Below, piece by piece: positions 23,953 through 35,179 of a stretch of 64,000 bases of DNA; within the stretch, counting starts at the first letter, position 1; each line of letters opens with the position of its first letter. The position numbers and the translations under genes are program-made. The stretch covers positions 69,784,234-69,848,233 of the forward strand of contig CM067322.1 in assembly GCA_034231615.1 (NCBI GenBank), in the 5' to 3' direction. The notes under the pieces are model-generated. The model was not told where the DNA came from. It was given only the letters and a program-made list of their open reading frames with translations, and did no database searches. This DNA is from Meghimatium bilineatum. Its lineage: Eukaryota > Mollusca > Gastropoda > Stylommatophora > Philomycidae.

Positions 23953-25250
23953 GCAACTGTAAATGTATCTTTATTGATATTTCGTGTCATTAAATAATGT
24001 TAGATTAGTTCTATTCAAGTTTTAAGATTTGTTTCATTAAAATGTAGGCATGTCTTTTTGTATTGAACCTGTATTTCTACTATATCCATGTGCATCTGTA
24101 ACAACATATCTTCATGCTAGACATGCCTGGTAGTGAGGCTTACCGAGCCTTGGTATGAGAGAAGGAATGCATGTAGTGGATTTAGACTTGATCAGACAAA
24201 GAGATCTCTGTTTCTGTATAGGTATACCATTTATAGCTGAAATGACAGCACAGACTATAAAAATTGTGTTTTTCAAAATAAATCCCTGAATGAAAGGGAG
24301 ACTAGTAATGTGCAATATAGTCAATGAATATGAACACAATAACAAAATTGATTTAATGAAGTTTTAAAATAAACAGATATATGGAATCAACATTTCAGAA
24401 AGACCTGGTGGTTGAAAGATAAATTCAGTGTATGTTGTTTATGTAAAGCTGCGTTCTGATCATTTTTTTTTGTTGTTCCTTATATTCAATTTGTAAAATT
24501 CTGGCAAATGTTTGACAATATTGACTTCCTGAACTATGTTAGAAGATTAAAGTATTGCCATTATTTCTCAAAATAGAAATTGTATACTATATTTTTAAGA
24601 ATTAAATAGAAGTAATAATTTTAATTTATAAAATACCAAAAAATTAGCATTAATATCAATCATGGATCAACAACTCTGTTCTATACATAATCACTACTAT
24701 TCACAACATAGAATACATGTTTGAAACATATCTGAACGAATACAAGAAAAATATTTGCAAGTACCTCTTAGCAACAAAGCAATGTATTTTGGAAAATTCA
24801 TAATAGCAAAATCTTAATCACACGTGACAACTGATTAAGCAGAACCAACTTCACTTCTTCTTATCAGTTCTATTCAGTATACATATCAGGGGTAGAAAAA
24901 TACAGTCCATGGACACAGTCAATCTAATTATGCCAATTTTACAGGCTCTGAGACTGATTTCAAATTACCAAATTCACTGATCCCTGATCTCATATAATAT
25001 CAGCTATTACAACTAAGTTGTAAACTATGAGACATTTCATTCTATGGACTATGTCATTATAATGGCACGAGTTTGAGAATGAATGCATAATAAGAGAGCC
25101 TCAATATAACGGCATGTCATCTACTAAGGTTTTCTATTGCATGGGTGGTTTGTCTAGTGGACCATTGGTGAGACCCACAGATACAACCGCATGCATGCCA
25201 CCTATATGTACTAAAGCTGTATAACAGTTCTTTCATTACCATAACTCTGT
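23953..25250. other. Intron, nothing recognised
   Basis: No supported feature apart from AT-rich sequence. Confidence 0.5.
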
Positions 25251-25257
25251 TATCTGA

Positions 25258-25373
25258 AACAAGTACTTATTTAGAAAACAGGTGATGAAGTTTTACTGCA
25301 CAACGACTAACACACTATATCTATGGGAAAACTTCATCCCCTGTTTTCTACATACCGGGTAAGTACTATTTTC
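25258..25373. repeat. Imperfect inverted repeat, about 40-bp arms
   Basis: 'aagtacttatttagaaaacaggtgatgaagtttt' faces 'aaaacttcatcccctgttttctacataccgggtaagtact'. It may be a small palindromic MITE. Confidence 0.75.
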
Positions 25374-25449
25374 ATACAGATTTGCTAACAGTATTACTTT
25401 TTATTGATTATCTGAAACAGTAGATTTAAAATATGTCATTCACATTTTT

Positions 25450-25600
25450 TGCTAGGGTCAAAAGAGAAGCAAAGGATAGTAGCAGTGTGATGTGCAACAT
25501 GTAATTAAAGGCAACAAAGAAGGTTTGACAATGGGGTTATCTACCCATTTTCATAGAAGGTAAATGTTGGGTAAGATGCAGCTTTTTAGCCAAGATTTAC
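25450..25600 (+). mobile_element. SINE-like repeat, 5' part, decayed
   Basis: 'aaaagagaagcaaaggatagtagcagtgtgatgtgcaacatgtaattaaaggcaacaaagaaggtttg' aligns loosely with the head of the GTCGTAAG family. Confidence 0.5.
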
Positions 25601-25971
25601 ATCATGTAATTTCATAACATCTATGATCTTCTTTGCTGCTCCATTCTGTGCTTATCCCTATCTTCATAAAGACCTTTTGTTCAAAACGTCAGTTCCTTAT
25701 CTTTATTACAGGTAAAACTGCTCTTGTGCTCATGCTGGACCAATCATCGATATATTGGTTTTGATCTATCACACTTCAATCAGTTTCTATTTCGTAGTTC
25801 ACTAATATGAGTTATAATACTATAAATTGGAACTCTTTTGTCATTCTGAGCGGCAGACTATTACCATCTGCAATATTTGTAAATCTCAGTGGCAGCCTAC
25901 TACACACTCATCATTCTAAAAGTGCCTATTAACTGAAAAATCACATATTACATGAACCAGTATGGGTAAAT

Positions 25972-26438
25972 TGGTTCTTTCCTAAGGAGAAGGGTCTACA
26001 TTTCACACGTTTAAAGAAATCCGCTACTACTAAATTTTGAGTAATTTGTGATGTCACTTTGCAACTATATTCCCAGTTACAAAATGGCAGTTGTAATTGT
26101 GCTGAATTTTCATTCAGCCGATAAAGTCATTGTTACCATTGCAAGGAATGTTCCCAGATGCAAAAATATACATAGGGGACATACTGTGATCTTAACCTAA
26201 TTTCCTTGCCGAAAGGACTAACTTGAATTGCACTGAAGTATAGCACAATCAACAGATTTAGTCAGGTGAGGAAAGTAATAAACACAATTTGGTGTTAAGT
26301 ATTTAACACCAGAAATAATCAACAAAGACATGAAAACACAATTTTGTTCTCCCTTTCTTTGTAGTGGGACCCTAATTTCATTTCCGAAACTAATTTTGTT
26401 ACGTTAAAAATGTAGACCTTTCTTCTAGGAAAGGACCA
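25972..26438. mobile_element. 467-bp MITE with about 40-bp TIRs and gtaaat TSD
   Basis: The left end tggttctttcctaaggagaagggtctacattt is repeated inverted at the right end as tggtcctttcctagaagaaaggtctacattt. The direct repeat gtaaat flanks the element (25,966-25,971 and 26,439-26,444). There is no ORF inside. The superfamily is not assigned. Confidence 0.8.
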
Positions 26439-26635
26439 GTAAATGACAATTTAAGATAGACTGTCAGATCATCCTATGTGACTCATCCTATTAAAGTTGA
26501 TAAAATTACACAGTTTAACATGGATAGTCAGATCAAGTGTCTCCTCCTATTATATTTGGCAAAAAGTTGTGGCAAAAACATTTAATATAATTAATTTTAA
26601 AAGCCTAGAAATCCTACACTATCAAGTCTCTGTGT

Positions 26636-26905
26636 CGCCAGGGTCTGAAAGGGGAGCAAAGTATAGTGACACTGTGACCTACCATGCATGTTCTTGATTC
26701 TTGATCAAGAATCATGTCTGCCATGCATGTCTCATGAGGTAATTGAGGATTTTTTAAGGGTGGAGCTGACTTTCTTAATACATAAAGGGTTAAAGTGACC
26801 CAGAAGCCATGCTGACGTTGGATGTGTTGCAGATATCACAGTCAAGCTGTAAACCATGACACTACATTCCTTTCTATTGACTAATGAATGCAGAAAGAGA
26901 AAAAA
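26636..26905 (+). mobile_element. SINE-like repeat, GTCGTAAG family (copy 2)
   Basis: Head 'tctgaaaggggagcaaagtatagtgacactgtgacctaccatgcatg', then 'gtctcatgaggtaattgagga', 'gggttaaagtgacccagaagccatgctga', 'gttgcagatatcacag' and 'ctgtaaaccatgacactacattcc'. An internal 25-bp duplication around tcttgatcaagaatcatgtctgccatgcatg adds length. Confidence 0.8.
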
Positions 26906-27214
26906 AATGATGAGAAAAAAAATGATATCAGGGACTCTCACTATCGCTACAGTGTTTGTGATCTGTTGTTGAGATCTTTCTGTGTATGAAAGAGATGAGA
27001 GTCCAAGTAGCAGTTGGTATTCTCATATGAAAAAATATTAACACTGTAGATGAAGTATTTTAAATGTATGATCCAATGTCTAACCCTTGTGGAAGATGTA
27101 GTTGTGTTATACTCACTTGATGTCTAGCTTAAGAGCAAGACCATTAACTTGTGCTTGAATACCAGATGGCTTAGAATGGTTGAGGAATATTGGGGGTGGA
27201 ACTCTCTCACAGAA

Positions 27215-27490
27215 GTCATGAAAGAAGCTTTATTAGCATCAGCAACAATAGGAACAAGAAGAATAACACACAAACCTAGGGTAAACAGATGGCATCTTGA
27301 AATTGTGCGACGAATGAAGGGAAATTAAAAAGATTAAGAAGAGGTCGTTGCAATATATCAAAATAAATAAAATATCAGAACGACAATGAAACAAGCAAAA
27401 GAAGCATGGCTAGAGAACCAATGCGAAACCATCAATGTAGGATTTAAACACGGAAATAGTAAGGTAGCATATGACACTAAGAAAGATAAA
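27215..27490 (+). mobile_element. Weak LINE linker relic
   Basis: 'cttattagcatcagcaacaata...aggaagaataacacacaaacc...agatggcatcttgaaattgtgcgacgaatgaagg' resembles the decayed endonuclease-RT linker of YGCE-type LINEs, but no diagnostic motif remains. Confidence 0.3.
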
Positions 27491-27587
27491 AATTGGTAGA
27501 ATATCCTATCCAGGACGTAGCTATCACCCCAGCATTTGTTGGCTGTGGTGATTTTCTAGGCAATATAAATACATTCAGTAGGTTGCC

Positions 27588-27695
27588 ATTGCTTTCTGAA
27601 CGGTCCGGATGCACAATTGCCTGTGGTGAGGAACGAACTCGGTACCTTTGCCATCACAGACGCGCTCTGTACCACTTCACCACACAAAGATAACA
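27588..27695 (-). mobile_element. tRNA-derived SINE (minus strand)
   Basis: The minus strand reads gtgtggtgaagtggtacagagcgc (A-box region, 27,665-27,690) and ccgagttcgttcctc (B-box region, 27,628-27,640) at tRNA-like spacing. No cloverleaf acceptor stem is intact. Confidence 0.6.
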
Positions 27696-28206
27696 CAGCC
27701 AAAAAGACCAAAGATATCTAAAGTAGAAGACAAACACTGAAAGAAGCTCAATGAAACAACTGATATATTCAAAAGATGAACAGATTATTGCAAGGAACTG
27801 TATAACTGCAAGTGTGATTCTGACTATACTATATTATATTATAGATAGATACATTTCTAGATAGAGGAGCACGGAAGCCTAGTTAATAGTGATCCAGGAA
27901 AAGGGTAATAAAGTTTTGCTAATACGTGATAACACACATAATGACACACACAAATCGACGTTTCAACCAAAAGGCCTTTATCAAGACAGACAATTGAAAC
28001 AAAATTAAAACATATAACAGAAAGCGAACAGTAATAACATCGACGGTCACATTGATATGAGTAGTATGAACTGACCAGAAGAGGCGAAATGACACCGGAC
28101 AAGGAAAATACAAAAATGACAACAAACATGTGACATAAAACAAACAGAAACTATGGATCGACTAAAGTCATACATAAACCTGACGGCATTAATGAGCACC
28201 TATATT

Positions 28207-28217
28207 GATAGGAGGTT
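28207..28217 (+). repeat. Target-site duplication, left copy
   Basis: gataggaggtt is repeated at 32,308-32,318, bracketing the 4.1-kb LINE. Confidence 0.92.
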
Positions 28218-28292
28218 CCCCATCAAGGCCAGCACCATGCAGTAGTGATGGGGCTTAGTTCAGCCATCAGGGGCTGGAAACTAAGACTGGTT
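28218..28292 (+). ncRNA. Candidate HDV-like self-cleaving ribozyme at LINE 5' end
   Basis: The first base after the TSD opens CCCCATC (28,218-28,224), which pairs with GATGGGG (28,247-28,253): P1. GGCCAG (28,227-28,232) pairs with CTGGTT (28,287-28,292): P2. CAGCC (28,261-28,265) pairs with GGCTG (28,272-28,276): P4. CTAAGA (28,281-28,286) sits where the catalytic-cytosine J4/2 strand is expected. The order P1-P2-P3-P1'-P4-P2' is the HDV double-pseudoknot order. P3 is poorly formed, and CTTAGTT/AACTAAG can alternatively extend P4. HDV-like ribozymes at 5' ends of non-LTR elements are an established phenomenon. Confidence 0.5.
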
Positions 28293-28386
28293 CTGCAGTC
28301 CCATTCGAGCAGGACCATAGTCCTGCCCAAGTAAGCAGAGTGCTGAAGACGGAGGCATCCAGCCAAAAGGCGCACAGATAATCAGG

Positions 28387-31300
28387 ATGCCACACACAAA
28401 ACACAATGGAAACATGTCTGTATCTATAAAAAGTTATGGTGCCTACCCTGTGGCGGACGTTCAGGCAGGGACGGTGCCGGGCCCTATACCTCGAAAGGGC
28501 CCAACCTCAGTTACTGAAGGTCCTTCTCAATTGTCTCGAGGAGCCAGGAGGCAAGGGAATAGAGCTACTGGCCAAACAAACAAACGACCAATAAAAATAA
28601 TGCACTGGAATGCTGAGGGTGTCAACAGTAAAAGAGATGGATACAGCAAAAAATTGGAACTTTAAAATGTCCTCAGTGAAGAACAATTTAATATATGCTG
28701 TATCCAAGAAACACACCTCAGCAGCGACATAGCCTTCAAAATCAGAGGCTACCAGTGCTACCGATCTGACCGAAAGGACAGGCGAAAGGGTGGAATTCTG
28801 ACACTTGTTAAAAACAATATCAGCGCATGTCAGCTGGAAGTATATATGGAAGGGGCAGAATACCAGATGCTCCACCTAAAAACAGACAGTGCAGAATTCC
28901 ATCTCCTGAACTACTACTGCCCAAATGATAAACCATTGGCACTAGACACAATTCCAGAGAAAGAGAGACTTATGGTGTGTGGTGACTTCAACAGCCACTC
29001 TCAGAGCTGGGGCTACGATCATATCGACAAGAGAGGTGAGGAACTTGAGAGCTGGCAGGATGAAAATAATCTCATCCTTATTAACCAGCCAGCAGACTCA
29101 CCAACCTTCTACTCGAGAGCATGGTACACCACCTCTACACCAGATCTGGCATTCCACTCACCAGGCCTGGAATGGAACATCACACGTGTCGTTGGAAAAC
29201 AGCTTGGGGGTAGTGACCACAGACCAGTATTTCTGGAAATCCACAGTGAATTTACCAAGGACAGCACACTAGGTGGAACTATAAGAGAGCAGACTGGGAA
29301 ATGTACCAGCATTTAACCAGTGTTCTAGCTAAGGACATGAACTTGGACAAAGACATCAATAGAGCAGTGAGTGAATTTAATAGATGTATACTACATGCTG
29401 CTAGTAAAACAATACCCAGGGGGGCATGCAAGAACTACAAACCCTACTGGAATAATGAACTGGAAAAGCTGCAAAATGAGATGGAAACATCTAGACAGCA
29501 GGCCGAGAACAGACCTAGCCAAGAACATCACAACAAATATCAGCAAACAAAGGCTAAATTTCAAAGAGCCAAATTACAAGCCAGACGGAGCAGCTGGAAA
29601 GAAAAAACAGAGTCGCTGAACCTAGAAAGAGATACTAGGAAATTATGGAAACTTGTAAAACAACTAAATGATGAAGGTACACGAGAGAAATACCAGGATC
29701 ACACTTTATAAAGACAGAAACATTTTAACAGGTAAACATGCAGCTGATTATTTTGCAGATTCCTTTGCAGAAGACAATAACATCAAAGTCAGCCCAGACA
29801 AACAACAGGAGGTTCAAGAGAACCAGCAAAACATTGGACAAGTGAACCTATACCTGAAGTCATGGAGGCACCAATCACAATGAGAGAACTGGAACATGCA
29901 ATATCCAAATTGAAAATGAAAAAGTCCCCTGGAGCTGATGGAGTGTCCAATGAAATGATTAGAAACCTGGGAATTGCAGCAAGAGCAAAGCTACTGCAGA
30001 TCTTTAACACAAGCTGGTCCACAGGTAATGTACCACAGGCGTGGAGAGAAGCAATAATGATACCACTCATCAAATCAGGAAAAGATGGCAACAGTCTCCA
30101 ACTACAGGCCCATCAGCCTCACAAGCTGTCTATGCAAAACAATGGAACGCATTATCAATCTTAGGATGCAGTGGTACCTTGAAAGTGAAAACCATCTGGT
30201 ATCACAGCAAGCAGGTTTCAGACAGTGCTACTCTACTGAAGATCAGGCAACCTACCTCTCCGAAGAGATTGAGGATGCCTTCCAAGATAAGAAACTGGTA
30301 CTAGCAGCATGGATAGACCTCAGAAAAGCATTTGATAAGGTCTGGAAAGAAGGGCTCCTAAAGAAATTGTGAAATTGCAGGGTTAGCTCACGAATGTACA
30401 AATGGGTAAAAGCATACCTGCATAATAGAAGAGCCAGGGTACAATTAGATGGTCGCAAGAGCAAGAAAGTTCTACTGCGTCATGGAGTCCCCCAGGGAGG
30501 AGTCCTGTCACCCACACTTTTCTTGGTTTACATCAATGACCTAGTTGCTGAACTACCACACGGGATCAAAGTGGGAATGTATGCTGACGACCTGGTGATA
30601 TGGTGCATGGAAGAACATGCATCAGTGGCCACTAAACAAATACAAAGAGCTATCGATGCTCTAACCGTATGGGCTAATAGATGGTGCGTCAGCATTAACA
30701 CAGATAAGTGCAGCACTACACTCTTTACCCTCTCACGAAAACAAAAAGCCGGTCATATAAAAATAGATGGAGAACTCTTGAAAGAAGACAAACAACCCAC
30801 ATACCGGGGAGTTACTTTTGATGATAAACTGATATGGAAGCAGCACATAAACAAAGCAACAACAAAAGCCAGGAGGAAGTTACCAGTAGCTATCCTGAGA
30901 AAACTAAGTGGAACCACATGGGGAGCCAGTGGGAATATACTCAGTAAAGTTTACCAGCAAGGCATAAGACCACACCTGGAATATGGTTCAGCTGCATGGT
31001 GTTCTGCATCAAACACCACATTACAAGATCTAGATAAAGTGCAAAACCAGGCACTTAGAATAATGGTGGGAGCAATGAAATCAACACCCATAGCAGAGAT
31101 GCAGAAAATGGGAAGAATGCAAACACTTGGCAAACGCAGAGATACAAAAGTACTAATTCAGGCAGAAAAGTTTCAGTGTATGCCAAGTCATCCAATGAAG
31201 GAAAGATTCCATAATCTAGCAATGGGGCGACTGAAAAGGAGCAGCTTTATCCATCAAGCTAAACGACTCCGCAGACAACTTACAGACCTACCTGAAGTTG

Positions 31301-32271
31301 ACAGCCCCTTAAGGCCTGTACCAGAACAAACCCTGTGGAGTGAAAGGCATGGAATGCCAATGCACATTCAGACCCATGTGAAAGGAATACTAAGCGAGGA
31401 CGAACAGAGCAGTGTGCAGCGAAGGACAGTCACCCTCAGTTTCCTGGATGAGGAATATCCACAAGATATATGGGTCAGAGTATACACAGATGGGTCAGCA
31501 CAGAATGCCGTGAGGAATGGAGGTGCAGGTGTATATATAGAATATCCACACAAGCCTAGAGATACCACCAGAACACCGACAGGAAAATTCTGCAATAATT
31601 ATGATGCTGAAATCCAGGCAATTAGTGTGGCAGTTAAATTACTGCTGAACTCCAACTCTGACCTACAGCCTGTGGTATTCCTGACAGATGCAAGGTCAGT
31701 GCTTCAAGCTCTCCAGTCTGGAAAACTAACAGACTTGAAAAAACTACTTAGCAAATTGTCTTACCAGTATAGGGTATTCACTGCAAGGTTATAGGAAAAG
31801 TCCTATAGGGTAACCTTGCAGTGGATACCCTCTCACTGTGGAATACCAGGAAATGAAAAAGCAGACCAACAGGCTAAGGAAGGTGCTGCCGAAGACCAAC
31901 CAGATATACCAATCACCTACCATCAGAAAAAACAGAGGATCAAGTCAATAAGAAAGCCACAAACACCAACACAAGATGACTATCATATTATGAACAGACC
32001 AGAACAAGTTATAATTCTACGTCTCAGAACAGGACACAACCGACTCCGCAGTCACATGTATACAAAGTTCAAGATTGGCAACACGGCTATGTGTACATGT
32101 GGACAGGCAGCACAGAGTGCCAAACATATACTTCAAGAGTGTTCTGAGCATGAAACGCTGAGGCAGACATATTGGCCAGAGGAACCAACACTGGAATCAA
32201 AACTCTATGGGACACTGTATGAACTACAAAAGACAGTGAGTTTTATTAAGGAGTCAGAATTACAGATATAG
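28387..32271 (+). pseudogene. LINE polyprotein ORF, inactivated by stops and frameshifts
   Basis: An N-terminal extension of about 65 residues (basic and Gly/Pro-rich, MPHTKHNGNMSVSIKSYGAY onward) precedes the endonuclease: IMHWNAEGVNS, CIQETHL, VCGDFNSHSQSWG and LGGSDHRPVF keep the catalytic residues. The reverse transcriptase follows: SPGADGVSNEMI, YRPISLTSCLCKTMERI, WIDLRKAFDKVW, GVPQGGVLSPTLFLVYIND and MYADDLVIW. RNase H has VYTDGSAQNAV, DAEIQAI, LTDARSVLQ and WIPSHCGIPGNEKADQQA. It ends LRTGHNRLRSHM...CTCG...KHILQEC. In-frame stops lie at about 28,663, 30,370 and 31,792; frame changes near 29,290, 29,690, 29,855 and 30,085. Confidence 0.95.
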
Positions 32272-32307
32272 ACATGTTTCAAGTGAACGAAAGAAGAAGA
32301 AGAAGAA

Positions 32308-32318
32308 GATAGGAGGTT
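32308..32318 (+). repeat. Target-site duplication, right copy
   Basis: gataggaggtt, identical to 28,207-28,217. Confidence 0.92.
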
Positions 32319-32419
32319 GACCTATTTGCATCTTGCGATTAGCCGACGATTTTGATCTTATAGCTGAAATAAGCAAGAATTACAAGAGTTAACAGTAAAG
32401 TTGGAAAAAGGTTACCAGC

Positions 32420-33160
32420 ATGTACTGAATGGAAATCAGTACAGAAAAGAGCAAGGTGTTTGTTAATAGCAGAGACACAGAAGAACAGACCAACATCATG
32501 ATGAATGGATATAAACTTAAGGAGTTCAATACTTTCATATACTTGAATTTAGCACATGCAGCAATGGAAAATTTAAAACAGAATTAAAAATAAGGTTAGA
32601 GATGGCTATGGCTTCCATGTCAAGACTAAACTTGATTTGGAAAAGCAACATCAGTGTTAGAGTGAAAATCAAACTTTATAACTCACTAGTTCTTTCTGTT
32701 GCTCTGTATGGTTGTGAGAGTTGGAAACTCACTGCGGTCTCATCTCTATCTATCATGGAGAGACGGCTGCAGGCTTTTGAATGCAAATGTTATAGACAAA
32801 TTCTATGAATTTCCTATAGCTGGCATAAGACAAATGTGTACATAAGAAATAAAATACAGATGCATGCAGATCCACAGGAACCTTTGCTTTCAATAGTAAA
32901 ATGACAAAAACTAGCATGGTTTGGACATGTATGCAGACATGATTTCTTGTCAATACTGCAGGGAACCGTCAAAGGTGGAAGAAGCAGAGGAGGACAAATA
33001 AAAATATGGACAGACACATCAAAGAGTGGACAGTACAAGATCTTTCTTCACTCATACGCATGGTTGAAGATAGAAATCATTGGAGGATGCTGTGTGATGA
33101 AGTAGTCAATGTGGTACCACTACAACCTTAATGGGTTACAGGTTTATAGTTAGATAGATA
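32420..33160 (+). mobile_element. LINE C-terminal relic with (GATA)n-type tail
   Basis: Decayed coding for MAMASMSRLNLIWKSNISVR, YGCESWKLTAVSSLSIMERR, LQAFECKCYRQIL, WFGHVCRHDFLSILQGTVKG and GRSRGGQIKIWTDT, ending 'gggttacaggtttatagttagatagatagag'. It is related to the element interrupted at 47.9-49.6 kb and to 39,200. Confidence 0.85.
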
Positions 33161-33202
33161 GAGGGTGGAGGTGAAAGAATTCTACAACTAAATGTTTTAA
33201 TT

Positions 33203-33735
33203 ATGGAGACCAGCTACTGAAATACTTATATCATCTATATCTGCTGCCTTCAAGTGACTGTCTACATAAATTCACCAGCTACTGAAATACTTATATCATC
33301 TATATCTGCTGCCTTCAGGTGATTGTCTACATCAAATTCACCAGCTACTGAAATACTTATATTATCTATATCTGCTGCCTTCAAGTGATTGTCTACATCA
33401 AATTCACCAGCTACTGAAATACTTATATCATCTATATCTGCTGCCTTCAAGTGACTGTCTACATCAAATTCACCAGCTACTGAAATACTTATATCATCTA
33501 TATCTGCTGCCTTCAGGTGATTGTCTACATCAAATTCACCAGCTACTGAAATACTTATATCATCTATATCTGCTGCCTTCAAGTGATTGTCTACATCAAA
33601 TTCACCAGCTACTGAAATACTTATATCATCTATATCTGCTGCCTTCAAGTGATTGTCTACATCAAATTCACCAAATACTGAAATACTTATATCATCTATA
33701 TCTGCTGCCTTCAGGTGACTGTCTACATCAAATTC
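33203..33735 (-). repeat. 66-bp minisatellite, 8 units, open reading frame of 22-residue units
   Basis: The 66-bp unit is repeated about eight times with 1-4 substitutions per unit. On the minus strand it is open through about seven units, encoding FDVDNHLKAADIDDISISVA plus GE, an acidic 22-residue repeat. The last unit has lost one base and stops at once. It lies in the intron between exons M and N. Each unit holds tatttcag and ctg-gtgaat, which look like 3' and 5' splice sites in the phase (1) that this intron needs. Confidence 0.9.
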
Positions 33736-34449
33736 ACCTCATACAAATAATTAAAGTTGACACAGTTCATAAAAATAAAATGTCAATATTTCTCAATCAA
33801 CCCACAAACTACAAACATTTTTATTTTCAGTTACTTATCCTAAATGTGTGCTTAAAAGTACATGCAATGGTATTGTCATTGACAAACTATAGGTATGATG
33901 GATATGTAATATATAATTCTAGTGGTATCGCCTTGACCAGACTATGTGTTAACTTTCTGAGACTCCTTTCTATAGAAACCAGTTTTGGACACGAAATGGA
34001 TATATTATATTTCATGCTTTGTGAAAGTATTGATGAGAAGTACCAAAATATAAAATGTTTATAACTGCAAATTATGTAAAAATACAAATTAGTAGATATG
34101 TATGTAGAGTAGATAAAATATGAAATATATTAAACATCAATATTGTTATGATAAATTAGCTGGAACAACTAGATTAGATTAGATACATCAGAAATCACCT
34201 GCAGGAATTTCAATCTTATAATTGTCGAGCTTTTAAAATTCACAATATGAAACATAACAAAGGAACAGTACATAATTTGTAAAACTGTATGCTGAATTTG
34301 ATATTAATCATTTGATTTGACTGACTGGACCAACCACAGAACATGTAACAAAAAGAATTTTACTTGGTAAATAAAAACTATTGTAACAAAATTTAAAAGA
34401 ATGAATGTTCAACAAAAAATAAAACATGATAATTTAATGTTGAATTTAC
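33736..34449. other. Intron just after exon M, nothing recognised
   Basis: AT-rich, short ORFs only. Confidence 0.5.
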
Positions 34450-34551
34450 CTTTGTTTGTATTACTACTCATGGAGTCTATCTTAGTAGAAGACTGATGTA
34501 AGCCTTCTTTCTTTGATCCACCACCTGGGGAACTCTTAAGTGCACCAGTAT
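34450..34551 (-). CDS. PPP4R4: PPP4R4 exon M (Ser/Gly/Lys-rich tail)
   Basis: The acceptor is tcaaaactag and the donor is gtaaattcaac. The exon is 102 nt, phase 1 at both ends. It encodes TGALKSSPGGGSKKEGLHQS followed by STKIDSMSSNTNK. This low-complexity exon is supported by phase continuity (L phase 1 out, N phase 1 in) rather than by sequence conservation. The intron after it is about 19.7 kb. Confidence 0.75.
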
Positions 34552-34664
34552 CTAGTTTTGATTATAGAAAAAATATCTCTTACAAATATTAAAATGTTAC
34601 AACAATATCCTCCCCCCAAAACATAAAACATTTTTGCAAGTACGGTAGTTAAGTTTGATGTCAG

Positions 34665-34835
34665 AGCTCCGCCGAAGATGAATGTGTCGGGCCATTGGTG
34701 CAAATAAAACGGCGACACAACGCATTTCCATTCTCTGGATTATATCCTTCTGGAGATCTAATAGGACCATAGTCCTGCTACAAGAGAAATCAGCAGGAGT
34801 TTGAGAATGTACGCTGATGAAGATATCAGAACATT
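34665..34835 (+). mobile_element. SINE-like repeat, 3' part (variant subfamily)
   Basis: 'gctccgccgaagatgaatgtgtcgggccattggtgcaaataaaacggcgacacaacgcatttcc' and 'taggaccatagtcctgctacaagagaaatcagcaggagtttgagaatg'. It shares its subtype-specific insert with 18,690. Confidence 0.75.
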
Positions 34836-35179
34836 GATCATGATTGGATGCACTTCTGTCTTATTTTCTCCTGCTATGCCTTTCAGAAAAAGGTACAAAA
34901 AAGAATTATGGCACAAGCCTTTATTCTTTTGAGTTTGTTCTAAAACTCCTGCATATTAGCAGAATGTAATCTGGATGAATTTCTTACACTTTCAAAAACA
35001 ATAGCTCTAATTCACTAATTATTCATTGCATAGTTGAAAGTTGTCTCATATCTTACAGATATAGTGATAGATGATTACAGTTCAATATTGGCAAATAGTG
35101 AATAGATATGGAGAAGAATACTTTTGACAGCATGAAGAAATTATTAACCTCAACAATTTGTCTATCTTTATCTATCTAT

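Larger units (their letters stand above)
28218..32307 (+). mobile_element. Full-length non-LTR retrotransposon (endonuclease-RT-RNase H), 11-bp TSD
   Basis: The element is 4.09 kb between perfect 11-bp direct repeats. It has a structured 5' UTR of about 170 bp, one long ORF (now broken), a short 3' UTR (acatgtttcaagtgaacga) and an (AAG)n tail. A single ORF with an N-terminal extension, AP-endonuclease, reverse transcriptase, RNase H and a CX-C zinc-like end fits the Jockey/I supergroup with one ORF. No ORF1 was seen. A 5'-truncated near-identical copy lies at 16,288. Confidence 0.95.

Noticed and set aside
27857-28143. Two overlapping hydrophobic minus-strand ORFs (74 and 90 codons)
   Set aside because: No start context, splice sites or family resemblance; they end beside the LINE and look like chance.
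34811-34830. Hammerhead ribozyme core (ctgatga)
   Set aside because: The ctgatga occurrences checked (for example 9,349, 34,811 and 54,782) are not followed by a stem II and gaaac at proper spacing.
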